Of a stretch of 64,000 bases of DNA, positions 1 to 8,009 are shown in pieces. The position numbers were made by a program, and so were the translations under genes. A model generated the notes under the pieces. That model was not told the origin of the DNA. It made no database searches and worked only from the letters and a program-made list of their open reading frames with translations. How positions within the stretch are numbered: position 1 is the first letter of the stretch; the number at the start of each line of letters is the position of its first letter. The stretch comes from Aggregicoccus sp. 17bor-14 (GTDB lineage: Bacteria > Myxococcota > Myxococcia > Myxococcales > Myxococcaceae), in the NCBI RefSeq assembly GCF_009659535.1, contig NZ_VJZZ01000005.1, positions 1-64,000 on the forward strand, written 5' to 3'.

Positions 1-108
1 CCGAAGCCCAAACGCAAGAAGCGCCGCGTGCCCCACGCCCAGTACCTGCGACAGGTCGCCACCTCCCGCGTCCTCGCCGCCGGCACCGTCGACTACGTCA
101 AACGATGA
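1..108 (+). CDS. C-terminal end of an unidentified basic protein (partial)
   Basis: The window opens inside a frame that reads from base 1 to a TGA at 106-108, giving 35 residues that begin PKPKRKKRRVPH and end TVDYVKR. The tail is strongly basic. I do not recognise the family. A transposase or other DNA-binding protein tail is possible but unproven. Its valine and leucine codons are mostly gtc and ctc, whereas genes from 150 onward prefer gtg and ctg, so it may have another origin. It converges on the glycosyltransferase gene ending at 151. Confidence 0.5.
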   Translation, partial: PKPKRKKRRVPHAQYLRQVATSRVLAAGTVDYVKR

Positions 109-122
109 GGTTTAAAGGGGTG

Positions 123-143
123 CTCCCAGGGGGAGAGGGGACA
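123..143. repeat. 21-bp repeat, inverted copy of 26210-26230
   Basis: These 21 bases are the exact reverse complement of 26210-26230. This copy carries a short ctccc/gggag stem (123-127 with 131-135) but not the full 9-bp stem of the other copy. It lies between two convergent stop codons, a usual place for REP-type palindromes. Confidence 0.5.
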
Positions 144-150
144 GCTTCGC

Positions 151-1326
151 TCACGTTCCAACTGCAGGCGCGGCGTAGAGGCTCGCGAGCCGCTCGGCGT
201 GGCGCTCCCAGCGGAAGTGGTGCTCCACGTAGTCGCGCCCTGCCTGCCCGAGGCGCTGGCGCAGCCCCGCGTCCCCGAGCAACTGCAGCACCGCGCGGGC
301 GAAGCCCTCGGGGTCGTCGCGCACGAGCAGGTCGCGCCCGTCCACGCCATTCACCCCACGGTTCGCGATGGCCGAGGACACCACGGGGGTCCCCACCGCC
401 ATCGCCTCCAGCACCTTGTTCTGGATGCCCGAGCCCGAGCGCATCGGGCACACCGCCACGCTCGCGTCGCGCAGCGCCTCGCCCATGTCCGCGACCGGCC
501 CCGTCACCTCCACGTCGCGCGAGGCGAGCGCCCGCACGCGCTCGCTCGGCGCCATCCCCACCACGCGGAAGAGCACCCCGGGACGCACCGCGCGCAGCCG
601 GGGCATCACCTCGTGCGCGAACCAGAGCACCGCCTCCTCGTTGGGCTGGTAGCCCATGTTCCCGGTGAAGATGAGCGTGTCCGCGCGCCGCCCCTCCGCC
701 CCCTGGAAGCGGAAGGCATCCACGTCCACGCCGTTCGGAATCACCGAGGCCGCGTCCTCCCCGAACAGCCGCTGGTCCGCGGGCGAGGACACCACCAGGT
801 TCGTGCGACGGCTCACCACGTTGCGCTCGTAGTCGCGCACCCGCCGGTACTCGAGCTCGTACGCGAGCCGCTTCACCCCGCGCACCTGCGTCCTCCGTCC
901 CTCCAGGTTCAGGGTGAGCGAGTCGATGAGATCCAGTACCACCGGCGTGTCCTGCACCCCCTCCACGTACGGCAGCATCCGCATCAGGGTGACGTGGATG
1001 GCGTCGAAGCGGTGCTCGCGCCGCAGCGCCTCCAGCCGCCCCTGGAACGCCTCCGAGTGGTGGTAGCGGACCTGGAGCGGCAGGCGCGAGAGCAGTCCCA
1101 CGCCCAGGTTGCGCAGGACCTGGAGGCGGCTGAGCGGCACCACCTCCACGCGCTCGCACAGGCGCTGCACGTGCGCGAGGTGCTCGGGCGCCACCGGCCG
1201 GTCCGCCATGCTCAGGAGCGTGATGGCGTGCTCGCGCCCCAGGGTGCGCAGCTGGTGATACGCGCGCAGCACGTCCCCCTTGTGCGGCGGATAGGGAAAG
1301 CGCGGCGTGAGGAAGAGCAGCCTCAT
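151..1326 (-). CDS. GT4-type glycosyltransferase (exopolysaccharide sugar transferase)
   Basis: A 391-residue GT-B fold glycosyltransferase expected to act on the cytoplasmic side during polysaccharide assembly. The N-terminus MRLLFLTPRFPYPPHKGD is the acceptor-side glycine/lysine loop. The C-terminal half carries NGVDVDAF, FTGNMGYQPNEEAV and GIQNKVLEAMAVGTPVV (about residues 300-320), the nucleotide-sugar binding region. The pattern fits the group named 'sugar transferase, PEP-CTERM/EpsH1 associated'. Its ATG overlaps the stop of the heparinase-family gene by 4 bp (ATGA), so the two are cotranscribed and probably translationally coupled. The sugar and acceptor cannot be read from the sequence. 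Confidence 0.9.
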   Translation of the reverse strand: MRLLFLTPRFPYPPHKGDVLRAYHQLRTLGREHAITLLSMADRPVAPEHLAHVQRLCERVEVVPLSRLQVLRNLGVGLLSRLPLQVRYHHSEAFQGRLEALRREHRFDAIHVTLMRMLPYVEGVQDTPVVLDLIDSLTLNLEGRRTQVRGVKRLAYELEYRRVRDYERNVVSRRTNLVVSSPADQRLFGEDAASVIPNGVDVDAFRFQGAEGRRADTLIFTGNMGYQPNEEAVLWFAHEVMPRLRAVRPGVLFRVVGMAPSERVRALASRDVEVTGPVADMGEALRDASVAVCPMRSGSGIQNKVLEAMAVGTPVVSSAIANRGVNGVDGRDLLVRDDPEGFARAVLQLLGDAGLRQRLGQAGRDYVEHHFRWERHAERLASLYAAPAVGT

Positions 1327-3443
1327 GGCATGCTCCTTCGCGCGAGCGAGGTGGCGGAGAAGAGCAGCACCGCCCCCAGCTGCACGGGCGCGCGCAGGTG
1401 CCCGCGCGCGACCACCACCTGCGCGTTGCCCAGCTCGCCGTAGCCCGCGCTGTACAGCCCCGCCTCCACCCCCACCGTGAGCTCCGGCGTGAAGAGCATC
1501 ACCGCCTCCAGCCGCCGCTCGCGCCACAGCTCCACCGCGTCCGGGCCGTAGCCCTGCGGCGCCCCCGGAACGTCGCAGGCACGCGAGTACTCCGCCCACG
1601 TCGCCTGGCGCACCTGCGCGCGCAAGCCGGGCGCGAGGTGGAAGCGCGAGGCCACCGCGTGGCTGCCCTCCCCCTGCAGCGCGTCCACCACCGAGAGCGC
1701 CCCCTGCAGCGAGTCCAGGGTGAAGTGGCGCTCCACCTGCAGCGGGCGCTGCAGGCGCAGGTAGCCCTCGTGGCTCGCCGCGAGCCGCAGCACCGTGTCC
1801 CCCTCGCTCACGTGGAGCAGGCGCCCGTGCGCGCCCTCCGGCAGGAGGAAGGGCTGCTCGGGGTTCAGCGGCGCCTGCTCCTGTCCGTCCACCTCCAGGG
1901 TGTTGTGCGCCGCGGTGCTGCGCAGCGCGTGGCGCAGGCGCAGGTCGCGGGTGTAGGTGCCCGTGCCCGGGTCCACGAGCAGCGGCAGGCCGCGCAGGTG
2001 CAGCTCGAAGGAGAGCTGATCGTTGTGGCTGTGCCCGCCGGTGCCGCGCTGCCCCACGGCGCCGGCGCTCACGCACACCAGCGCCTCCTGCCCGCGCAGC
2101 ACGTGCACCCCGCCGGCGCGCGAGCGGAAGACGCGCGGGCGCCGGGCGCGCTGGCGCAGGCGCGAGAAGTCCTGCAGGCCCCCGGCGCCCAGGAGCCACA
2201 CCGCCTCGTCCGGCAGTGGCACCCCCGCCTCGCGCAGCCGCTGCGAGCGGAACAGCGCCGCCCCGAAGGGCACCAGGTAGCCGTGGTCCAGGCTCTCGCG
2301 CTCCTGCAGCGGCCAGGCGCGCCCCGAGTCGTTGTCCCCCAGCTGCGGCGCCCTGCCCCCCGCGCCGCACCAGGCCTGCACCGCGCGCACCATGCGCCGC
2401 AGCCGCAAGGTGTAGCCGAGCCCCAGCAGGCGCCCGGCGGCGCGCGCCGCGAGCAGCCCCAGGGTGAAGAGCTCCACCGAGAGCCGGTGGTAGGGCAGCG
2501 AGCCCTCGAAGGACACGCCATCCGGGTGCACCTGGCGCTGCATCTGCTCGCGCAGGCCCCGCGCCGCGAGCGCCCCCCAGCCTCGCGCGCCCGGCAGCCG
2601 CGGGAAGAGGGCCGCCACGGTGAGCAGCCCCACGTAGTTGGAGACGAGGTGGTTGTTGGGCACGCTCCACGCGTCCTCGAGGTGCGCCTCCACGTACGCG
2701 CAGTGGTGCACGAGCGCCTGCAGCGCACGGGTGAGGAAGGCGGGCGCGCGCACGCAGGCCGCGTCCGAGAACATCCACAGCGCCTGGGCGAGGTTCGCCG
2801 CGCGCAGGGCCACGTCCATGGGGCAGGCCCACTGCACGCCCTCACCCACGGGGCAGGCGTCGAGGAACTCGTGCACCCAGGCGCAGAAGCCCTCGGCGTA
2901 GGCCTCGCGCAGCCGCTCGTCGCGGGCCACCCAGTAGCCCTGGCCCAGCGCCACCACGAAGTCCAGGCGCCCCAGCGCCCAGGGGAGCTTGGGGTCCGAG
3001 CCGGGCACCCGCAGCCGCAGCGCGCGCGCCGGAACGCGCGGGTAGAGGTGGCCGCTGAGGGGGTCGCGGTGCCAGGCGTCCAGGTCCCCCACGGCAATCG
3101 CGTATTCGCGCCCGAAGAGCCGCACCCGGCGCGCGAGCGCCGCGTCCGCCCGGGCGAGCGCGCGCACGCAGGCGCCGGGCAGCAGCGCGAGCGCCTCCAC
3201 CGTGTCCGCGCGCCGGGCCACGTCGCACCAGGCCAGGACGCTGCGGCGCGCGAAGGCCACCTCGGCGAGCGCGTGGGGCCCCGCGGCCCCCAGCGCCTGC
3301 AGCAGCCGCTCGGGGCTCACCCCGGCGCTGTTGGTGTGCAGGGACTGGCGCGCGCTGCGGTACGCGCGCCGGGCGGCCAGGGCCGCCAGCTCGCCGGGCG
3401 ACAGCTGCCCGGCCACCTCGAAGTAGCGCCTCAGCGTCCCCAT
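1323..3443 (-). CDS. Heparinase II/III family protein
   Basis: A 706-residue protein with the alginate-lyase/heparinase layout: an N-terminal alpha/alpha toroid (roughly 60-400) and a C-terminal beta-sandwich (roughly 430-690). Family active-site features are visible: VPNNHLVSN near residue 263, GVSFEGSLPYHRLSVE near 318 with the likely catalytic Tyr-His, GDNDSGR, and GGHSHNDQLSFEL near 469, usually a metal-site histidine. No signal peptide is evident. It is the upstream gene of a pair with the glycosyltransferase, so it probably trims or edits a polysaccharide made by the same system. A polysaccharide-lyase activity is inferred from the family only. Confidence 0.9.
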   Translation of the reverse strand: MGTLRRYFEVAGQLSPGELAALAARRAYRSARQSLHTNSAGVSPERLLQALGAAGPHALAEVAFARRSVLAWCDVARRADTVEALALLPGACVRALARADAALARRVRLFGREYAIAVGDLDAWHRDPLSGHLYPRVPARALRLRVPGSDPKLPWALGRLDFVVALGQGYWVARDERLREAYAEGFCAWVHEFLDACPVGEGVQWACPMDVALRAANLAQALWMFSDAACVRAPAFLTRALQALVHHCAYVEAHLEDAWSVPNNHLVSNYVGLLTVAALFPRLPGARGWGALAARGLREQMQRQVHPDGVSFEGSLPYHRLSVELFTLGLLAARAAGRLLGLGYTLRLRRMVRAVQAWCGAGGRAPQLGDNDSGRAWPLQERESLDHGYLVPFGAALFRSQRLREAGVPLPDEAVWLLGAGGLQDFSRLRQRARRPRVFRSRAGGVHVLRGQEALVCVSAGAVGQRGTGGHSHNDQLSFELHLRGLPLLVDPGTGTYTRDLRLRHALRSTAAHNTLEVDGQEQAPLNPEQPFLLPEGAHGRLLHVSEGDTVLRLAASHEGYLRLQRPLQVERHFTLDSLQGALSVVDALQGEGSHAVASRFHLAPGLRAQVRQATWAEYSRACDVPGAPQGYGPDAVELWRERRLEAVMLFTPELTVGVEAGLYSAGYGELGNAQVVVARGHLRAPVQLGAVLLFSATSLARRSMP

Positions 3444-3618
3444 GTTCCGCGCCCCTCCCCGACCCGGCGTAGGCGCCTGAGGTAGGGGTCCCGGCGTGCG
3501 GACACCACCTGCCCCTGGGCGCTACGCGAGTGACCTGCAGGCGCCTTCCCACCTTGCGCGCGCAGGCGCGGGTGCCAAAGCTCAGGCGGTCGCCGACCCG
3601 TCCCGGAGGACGTCCCCC
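3444..3618. promoter_or_regulatory. Divergent promoter region, heparinase / acyl-CoA oxidase
   Basis: The 175 bp between two divergent genes must carry both promoters. I see no convincing -35/-10 pair. A clear ribosome site (ggagga, 3605-3610) precedes the ATG at 3619 and decides that start over in-frame ATGs upstream. Confidence 0.4.
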
Positions 3619-5970
3619 ATGTCCGCAGCTGCACCCTCCCCCTCCCCGTCCGCCCAGGAGCTGCTCGCGCAAGGGCCGCTCGCGCCGCTGCTGCCGATGC
3701 TCTACGTGGCCTGGGCGGACGGCACCCTGAGCGCCGAGGAGCTGGACTCCGTGCGCGAGCTCGCGCGCGCCCAGCCCTGGCTCGGCGAGGAGGCACGGGG
3801 GGCGCTCGCGCGGTGGCTGGACCCGCGCTCTCCGCCGGACGCGCGCGCGCTCGCCCAGCTGCGCCGCCACCTGAAGGCGCGCATGGCCGCGGACGCTGCG
3901 GCCCCCGGTGCCTCGAGCGACCTGGCGAGCCTCGGGGCGCAGCTCTCCGGCGCGCCGCCCGAGCTGCTGCCCGCGCTCGGGCAGGTGCAGCGCGCGCTCG
4001 GGCTGCAGGGCCCCGAGTCCACGCGCCTGCTGCTGCCGCGCCCGGGCGTGAAGGCCCGCCCGCAGCGCCCCGCCGCCTCCTTCGACGCTTCCCAGCTGCG
4101 CGCGCTGCTCTCGCGCACCTACCCCGAGGTGCGCGAGCGGGTGCGCCGGCTGCTCGAGCGCGAGGACTTCCGCTACGTGGACGAGCGCGACACGGGCGCC
4201 TACCGCGAGCAGGTGCTCTCCTGGCTGCGCGCGCTGGGGGACGCGGGGCTCGGGCGGCTCGCCTTCCCCAGCCTGGGGGAGGCGCAGGACCTGGGCGCCT
4301 TCATCACCGCCTTCGAGACGCTCGCGCTCTTCGACTTGAGCCTCACCGTGAAGGCGGGCGTGCAGTTCGGGCTCTTCGGCGGCAGCGTCTACTTCCTCGG
4401 CACCGAGCGCCACCACGCGCTCCTTCCCGCCATTGCATCGGTGCAGCTGCCGGGCGCCTTCGCGATGAGCGAGCTGGGCCACGGCTCCAACGTGCGCGAC
4501 CTGCGCACGCTCGCGCGCTACGAGCCCGCGACGCAGGAGTTCGTCGTCCACACCCCGGACGAGAGCGCGCGCAAGGAGTGGATCGGCAACGCGGCGGCGC
4601 ACGGGCGCATGGCCACGGTGTTCGCGCAGCTGGAGGTGGGCGGCGAGCAGCACGGCGTGCACGCGCTGCTGGTGCCCCTGCGCGACGAGGGCGGCCGGCC
4701 CCTTCCGGGCGTCCGCATCGAGGACTGCGGGCGCAAGATGGGGCTCAACGGCGTGGACAACGGGCGCCTCTGGTTCGACCAGGTGCGCGTGCCGCGCGAG
4801 AACCTGCTCGACCGCTTCGCCCAGGTGAGCCCCGAGGGCGAGTACACGAGCGCCATCGCCAGCACCTCCAAGCGCTTCTTCACCATGCTGGGCACGCTGG
4901 TGGCGGGCCGGGTGAGCGTGGCGCACGCGGCCAACAGCGTGGCCAAGAGCGCGCTCACCATCGCGCTGCGCTACGCGGACACGCGCCGCCAGTTCGGCCC
5001 CGCGCAGGCGCCCCAGGGCCCCGAGGGCGCGCAGCTCACGGAGGCGCCCGCGGAGGTGCGGCTGCTGGACTACCCCACGCACCAGCTGCGGCTGCTCGTC
5101 CCGCTCGCGCGCACCTACGGGCTGGACTTCGCCCTCAAGCACCTGGTGGCGCGCTACGTCGCGCGCACGGAGAAGGACGCCCAGGAGGTGGAGGGGCTCG
5201 CGGCAGGGCTCAAGGCCTACGCCTCCTCCTTCGCCACCCAGGCAGTGCAGACGGCGCGCGAGGCGTGCGGCGGCCAGGGCTACCTCGTGAGCAACCGGCT
5301 GCCCTCGCTCAAGGCGGACTCGGACATCTTCACCACCTTCGAGGGCGACAACACGGTGCTCCTGCAGCTCGTCGCCAAGGGGCTGCTCACCGGCTACCGG
5401 CAGCAGTTCGAGGACGACCGGGTGGGCAGCCTCGTGCGCCTGGTGCTGGAGCGCGCCGCCACGGCCGTCACGGACCGCAACCCCATCGCGGCCAGGCGCA
5501 CCGGCAGCGAGCACCTGCGCGACGGCGCCTTCCACCTGCGCGCGCTGCGCTACCGCGAGCAGGACCTGCTCGCCTCCGTCGCCGCGCGCCTGCGCAAGCG
5601 CCTGGGCGACGGGATGGAGGCCTTCGAGGCCTTCAACCAGGTGCAGCCCCACCTCGTCGCGCTCGCGCACGCGCACGTGGAGCGCGTGGTGCTCGAGCAG
5701 TTCCAGCAGGGCGTGGAGGCGCTCGAGCAGGGCCCGGTGCGCGCCGTGCTCTCGCGGCTGTGCGACCTCTACGCGCTGAGCTGCCTCGAGGCCGCGAGCG
5801 GCTGGTTCCTCGCCCACGACTACCTGGAGGCGGGCAAGTGGAAGGCGGTGCGCAGCGAGGTGGAGCGCCTGTGCGCGGAGCTCGCCCCGGACGCGGTCGC
5901 CCTCACGGACGCCTTCGGCATCCCGGACACCGCGCTCGCCGCACCCATCGCCTTCGGCGCCGCGGGCTGA
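3619..5970 (+). CDS. Acyl-CoA oxidase/dehydrogenase with TerB-like N-terminus
   Basis: A 783-residue flavoprotein of the acyl-CoA oxidase branch, predicted to oxidise acyl-CoA to 2-enoyl-CoA with FAD. The first ~100 residues contain MLYVAWADGTLSAEELDSV, like a TerB/tellurite-resistance helical module, which usual acyl-CoA oxidases lack. The body has AMSELGHGSNVRDL, IGNAAAHGRMATVF and GRKMGLNGVDNG (substrate and FAD loops), ADTRRQFG, GGQGY near 551, and TFEGDNTVLLQ near 574. By family analogy the glutamate of that last motif is the catalytic base. The start at 3619 is chosen for its ribosome site. The open frame extends 41 codons further upstream but is low-complexity. It stands alone, divergent from the heparinase pair. 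Confidence 0.92.
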   Translation: MSAAAPSPSPSAQELLAQGPLAPLLPMLYVAWADGTLSAEELDSVRELARAQPWLGEEARGALARWLDPRSPPDARALAQLRRHLKARMAADAAAPGASSDLASLGAQLSGAPPELLPALGQVQRALGLQGPESTRLLLPRPGVKARPQRPAASFDASQLRALLSRTYPEVRERVRRLLEREDFRYVDERDTGAYREQVLSWLRALGDAGLGRLAFPSLGEAQDLGAFITAFETLALFDLSLTVKAGVQFGLFGGSVYFLGTERHHALLPAIASVQLPGAFAMSELGHGSNVRDLRTLARYEPATQEFVVHTPDESARKEWIGNAAAHGRMATVFAQLEVGGEQHGVHALLVPLRDEGGRPLPGVRIEDCGRKMGLNGVDNGRLWFDQVRVPRENLLDRFAQVSPEGEYTSAIASTSKRFFTMLGTLVAGRVSVAHAANSVAKSALTIALRYADTRRQFGPAQAPQGPEGAQLTEAPAEVRLLDYPTHQLRLLVPLARTYGLDFALKHLVARYVARTEKDAQEVEGLAAGLKAYASSFATQAVQTAREACGGQGYLVSNRLPSLKADSDIFTTFEGDNTVLLQLVAKGLLTGYRQQFEDDRVGSLVRLVLERAATAVTDRNPIAARRTGSEHLRDGAFHLRALRYREQDLLASVAARLRKRLGDGMEAFEAFNQVQPHLVALAHAHVERVVLEQFQQGVEALEQGPVRAVLSRLCDLYALSCLEAASGWFLAHDYLEAGKWKAVRSEVERLCAELAPDAVALTDAFGIPDTALAAPIAFGAAG

Positions 5971-6279
5971 CGCGATCCAAGACAGCCCGACTGTCCCTGC
6001 CCTGACTTCGGACAGAGGACACTTGCGGCGCAAGTCCGCAGTCTTCTTCGCCCCAGGCGCCGGGACGTAAACGCCCTTTGCGTTTCGCCTGTCGAACGGG
6101 GGAGCCGCGCCGCTCCACAGTCCACCACCCGACATTCCAACCCCCTGCGTCCCCGTGCACGGGTCCCCGTGCACCCTGGCCCCGCCCTTGCTCAAGGCAG
6201 CGCCCGCGCGCCGCTTTCACCCCCTCGGGTCCTCTGGTCGCAGCACCGGCGCGCATCCCCAGAAAAGGAAGGTCGCTTC
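5971..6279. other. 309-bp intergenic region upstream of the M35 protease
   Basis: No convincing gene. It holds a short hairpin (acttgc/gcaagt, 6021-6035) soon after the oxidase stop, and a repeated palindrome at 6151-6174 described separately. An aaaggaagg ribosome site lies just before the protease ATG at 6280. The rest reads as promoter and leader sequence. Confidence 0.5.
6151..6174. promoter_or_regulatory. Tandem palindromic site upstream of the M35 protease (candidate operator)
   Basis: The word ccccgtgcac occurs twice, at 6151-6160 and 6165-6174, with 4 bp between. The first copy is part of a perfect 12-bp palindrome, cccgtgcacggg (6152-6163). The site is about 105 bp upstream of the protease start, a plausible place for a transcription-factor site. 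Confidence 0.4.
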
Positions 6280-7377
6280 ATGCGCAGCCCTCGTCTCAGC
6301 TTCGTGGTTGGGTGCCTCGTTGGCGTGTCTCTCCTCGGTGCGTGCGGTGCACCGGCGGACGGTGAGCAGGACGCGGTCGTCTCGGACGACGCGCAGGAGC
6401 TCGACGCGAGCGCCCTCGAGGCGAGCGTGTCCGCGGCGAAGAGCAGCATGGCGATGAGCGAGCAGGCGCTCGTCACGGTGACGCTGCGCAACGCGGGCTC
6501 CCACGCGGTGCGCGTGCTGCGCTGGAACACCCCCGCCGAGGGCGTGAAGGACTCGCTCTTCGCCGTCTCGCGCGACGGCCAGCCGGTGGAGTACCTCGGC
6601 GCGCACTACAAGCGCCCGGCGCCCACGGCGGGCGACTACCTGCGCATCGCGCCCGGTGAGAGCCTGACCTCCACCGTGGACCTCGCGAGCGTGTACGACC
6701 TGTCCGAGACGGGCAGCTACAGCGTGCGCTTCGACCTCTCGGGCGCGCACGACTCCGAGGGCCGCGTCTCCGCGCTGCGCTCCAACGACCTCACCCTGTG
6801 GGTGGAGGGCCGCCAGAGCGGTCCGCAGCTCGAGAGCGATGGCCAGGTGCACGAGCTGTTCGGCACCACCAGCTACGCGGCCAACTGCAGCAGCACCCGC
6901 CGCAGCAGCCTCTCCTCTGCCCTCAGCCAGGCGAGCAGCTACGCGAACAACTCGGTGAGCTACCTCAACGGCACGCCCGGCTCGAAGCCGCGCTACGTGA
7001 CCTGGTTCGGCGCCTACACGAGCACCAACTGGAGCACCGCGCGCACGCACTTCACCAACATCAAGAGCACGATCGACACGAAGAACATCGCGTTCGACTG
7101 CGGCTGCACGGACAGCGCCTACGCCTACGTGTACCCGACCCAGCCGTACCGCATCTACCTGTGCAGCGCCTTCTGGAGCGCGCCGATGTCCGGCACGGAC
7201 TCCAAGGGCGGCACGCTGATCCACGAGATCAGCCACTTCAACGTGGTGGCCGCGACCGATGACCGCGCCTACGGCCAGACCGCTGCGAAGAACCTCGCGA
7301 AGAGCAGCCCCTCGGGCGCGCTCGACAACGCGGACAGCCACGAGTACTTCGCCGAGAACAACCCCTTCCAGAACTAG
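6280..7377 (+). CDS. M35-family metalloendopeptidase, lipoprotein
   Basis: A 365-residue secreted zinc protease of the deuterolysin / peptidyl-Lys metallopeptidase group. Residues 1-24 form a lipoprotein signal ending in LLGAC, so the mature protein should be lipid-anchored. Residues ~40-190 are a beta-rich propeptide-like domain (QALVTVTLRNAGSHAVRVL). The catalytic domain has cysteine pairs (CGCTDS) and the zinc motif HEISH near 315-319. It is followed by ATDDRAYG, which matches the aspzincin GTxDxxYG motif that supplies the third zinc ligand (Asp), with Ala for the usual Gly. The start at 6280 has a ribosome site and a signal peptide. It probably takes part in predation or protein degradation outside the cell. 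A strong hairpin follows the stop. Confidence 0.92.
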   Translation: MRSPRLSFVVGCLVGVSLLGACGAPADGEQDAVVSDDAQELDASALEASVSAAKSSMAMSEQALVTVTLRNAGSHAVRVLRWNTPAEGVKDSLFAVSRDGQPVEYLGAHYKRPAPTAGDYLRIAPGESLTSTVDLASVYDLSETGSYSVRFDLSGAHDSEGRVSALRSNDLTLWVEGRQSGPQLESDGQVHELFGTTSYAANCSSTRRSSLSSALSQASSYANNSVSYLNGTPGSKPRYVTWFGAYTSTNWSTARTHFTNIKSTIDTKNIAFDCGCTDSAYAYVYPTQPYRIYLCSAFWSAPMSGTDSKGGTLIHEISHFNVVAATDDRAYGQTAAKNLAKSSPSGALDNADSHEYFAENNPFQN

Positions 7378-7405
7378 TCCGGGGGGCAACTCGGCCGAAG
7401 AACAG

Positions 7406-7437
7406 CGGGGGTGGGCGCCGAGCGGCTCCCACCCCCG
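7406..7437. terminator. Bidirectional hairpin terminator
   Basis: Perfect 10-bp arms cgggggtggg (7406-7415) and cccacccccg (7428-7437) around a 12-nt loop, placed between the convergent stops at 7377 and 7463. There is no long T-tract, as is common in very GC-rich genomes. Confidence 0.65.
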
Positions 7438-7462
7438 TCGTGCTTCTTGCGCAGACCGCGGG

Positions 7463-7924
7463 CTACTTCGTCTCGACGGCGAGCACCATCCAGCGCTCGG
7501 TCGCGTGGTCCACGCGCACGTTGGTGGCGCCGGCCTCCTGCAGCTGGCCGACGATCTGCTCGAGGAACTGCAGCTGCTCGGGCGCCGCGTCGATGAAGAG
7601 GTTCTTCACCTTCGCGCCCTTGGCGGCCTTGGGCGCCTTGGGAGCGGGCGCGGGGGAGGCGGCGCTGCTGCTCGCGGCGCCGGCATCCGCCGAGCGGGTG
7701 AGCGCGGCGACCACGTCGTCCGCAGAGGCGCCGGTGGGGCCGTTGGCGGCCTCCGCCTGGGCCTGCTCGCGCAGCTCGTTGAGGGTCTTGGGGTTGAGGC
7801 TCGCGCCGAAGCGGGCCTTGTACGCCGCGAGCGCGTCCGCGCGGCTGAGCTCGGGCTGCTCGCGGAACAGCTCGAGCACGTAGGCGTGACGCTCCTGCGT
7901 CTGATCCTGGGAGATGCGGGCCAT
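7463..7924 (-). CDS. Conserved hypothetical protein, two small domains joined by an Ala/Pro linker
   Basis: A 153-residue protein of unknown function, with no signal peptide or membrane segment. Residues 1-65 are helical and charged (ERHAYVLELFREQPELSRADALAAYKARF), reminiscent of a small helix-turn-helix-like fold. Residues ~75-105 are an Ala/Pro/Lys-rich linker. The last ~50 residues (NLFIDAAPEQLQFLEQIVGQ, then VRVDHATERWMVL) look like a compact alpha/beta unit. The ATG at 7924 is chosen because the preceding 11 codons are low-complexity. It lies 85 bp upstream of the HelD-type gene stop on the other side of a terminator. No function is proposed. Confidence 0.85.
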   Translation of the reverse strand: MARISQDQTQERHAYVLELFREQPELSRADALAAYKARFGASLNPKTLNELREQAQAEAANGPTGASADDVVAALTRSADAGAASSSAASPAPAPKAPKAAKGAKVKNLFIDAAPEQLQFLEQIVGQLQEAGATNVRVDHATERWMVLAVETK

Positions 7925-8009
7925 GGGAGAGGGTCCTGGGTGAAGAGGGGCGCGCAAGGTAGCGGCATGGGCTGACGCTGGGAAGAGGCGCGCGGTGTGC
8001 GCCCTGCCC

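Noticed and set aside
2842..6195. A 1117-codon open frame on the minus strand
   Set aside because: It runs antisense through the acyl-CoA oxidase and heparinase genes, is made mostly of Arg, Ala, Gly and Val, and has no domain. It is a G/C third-position shadow.
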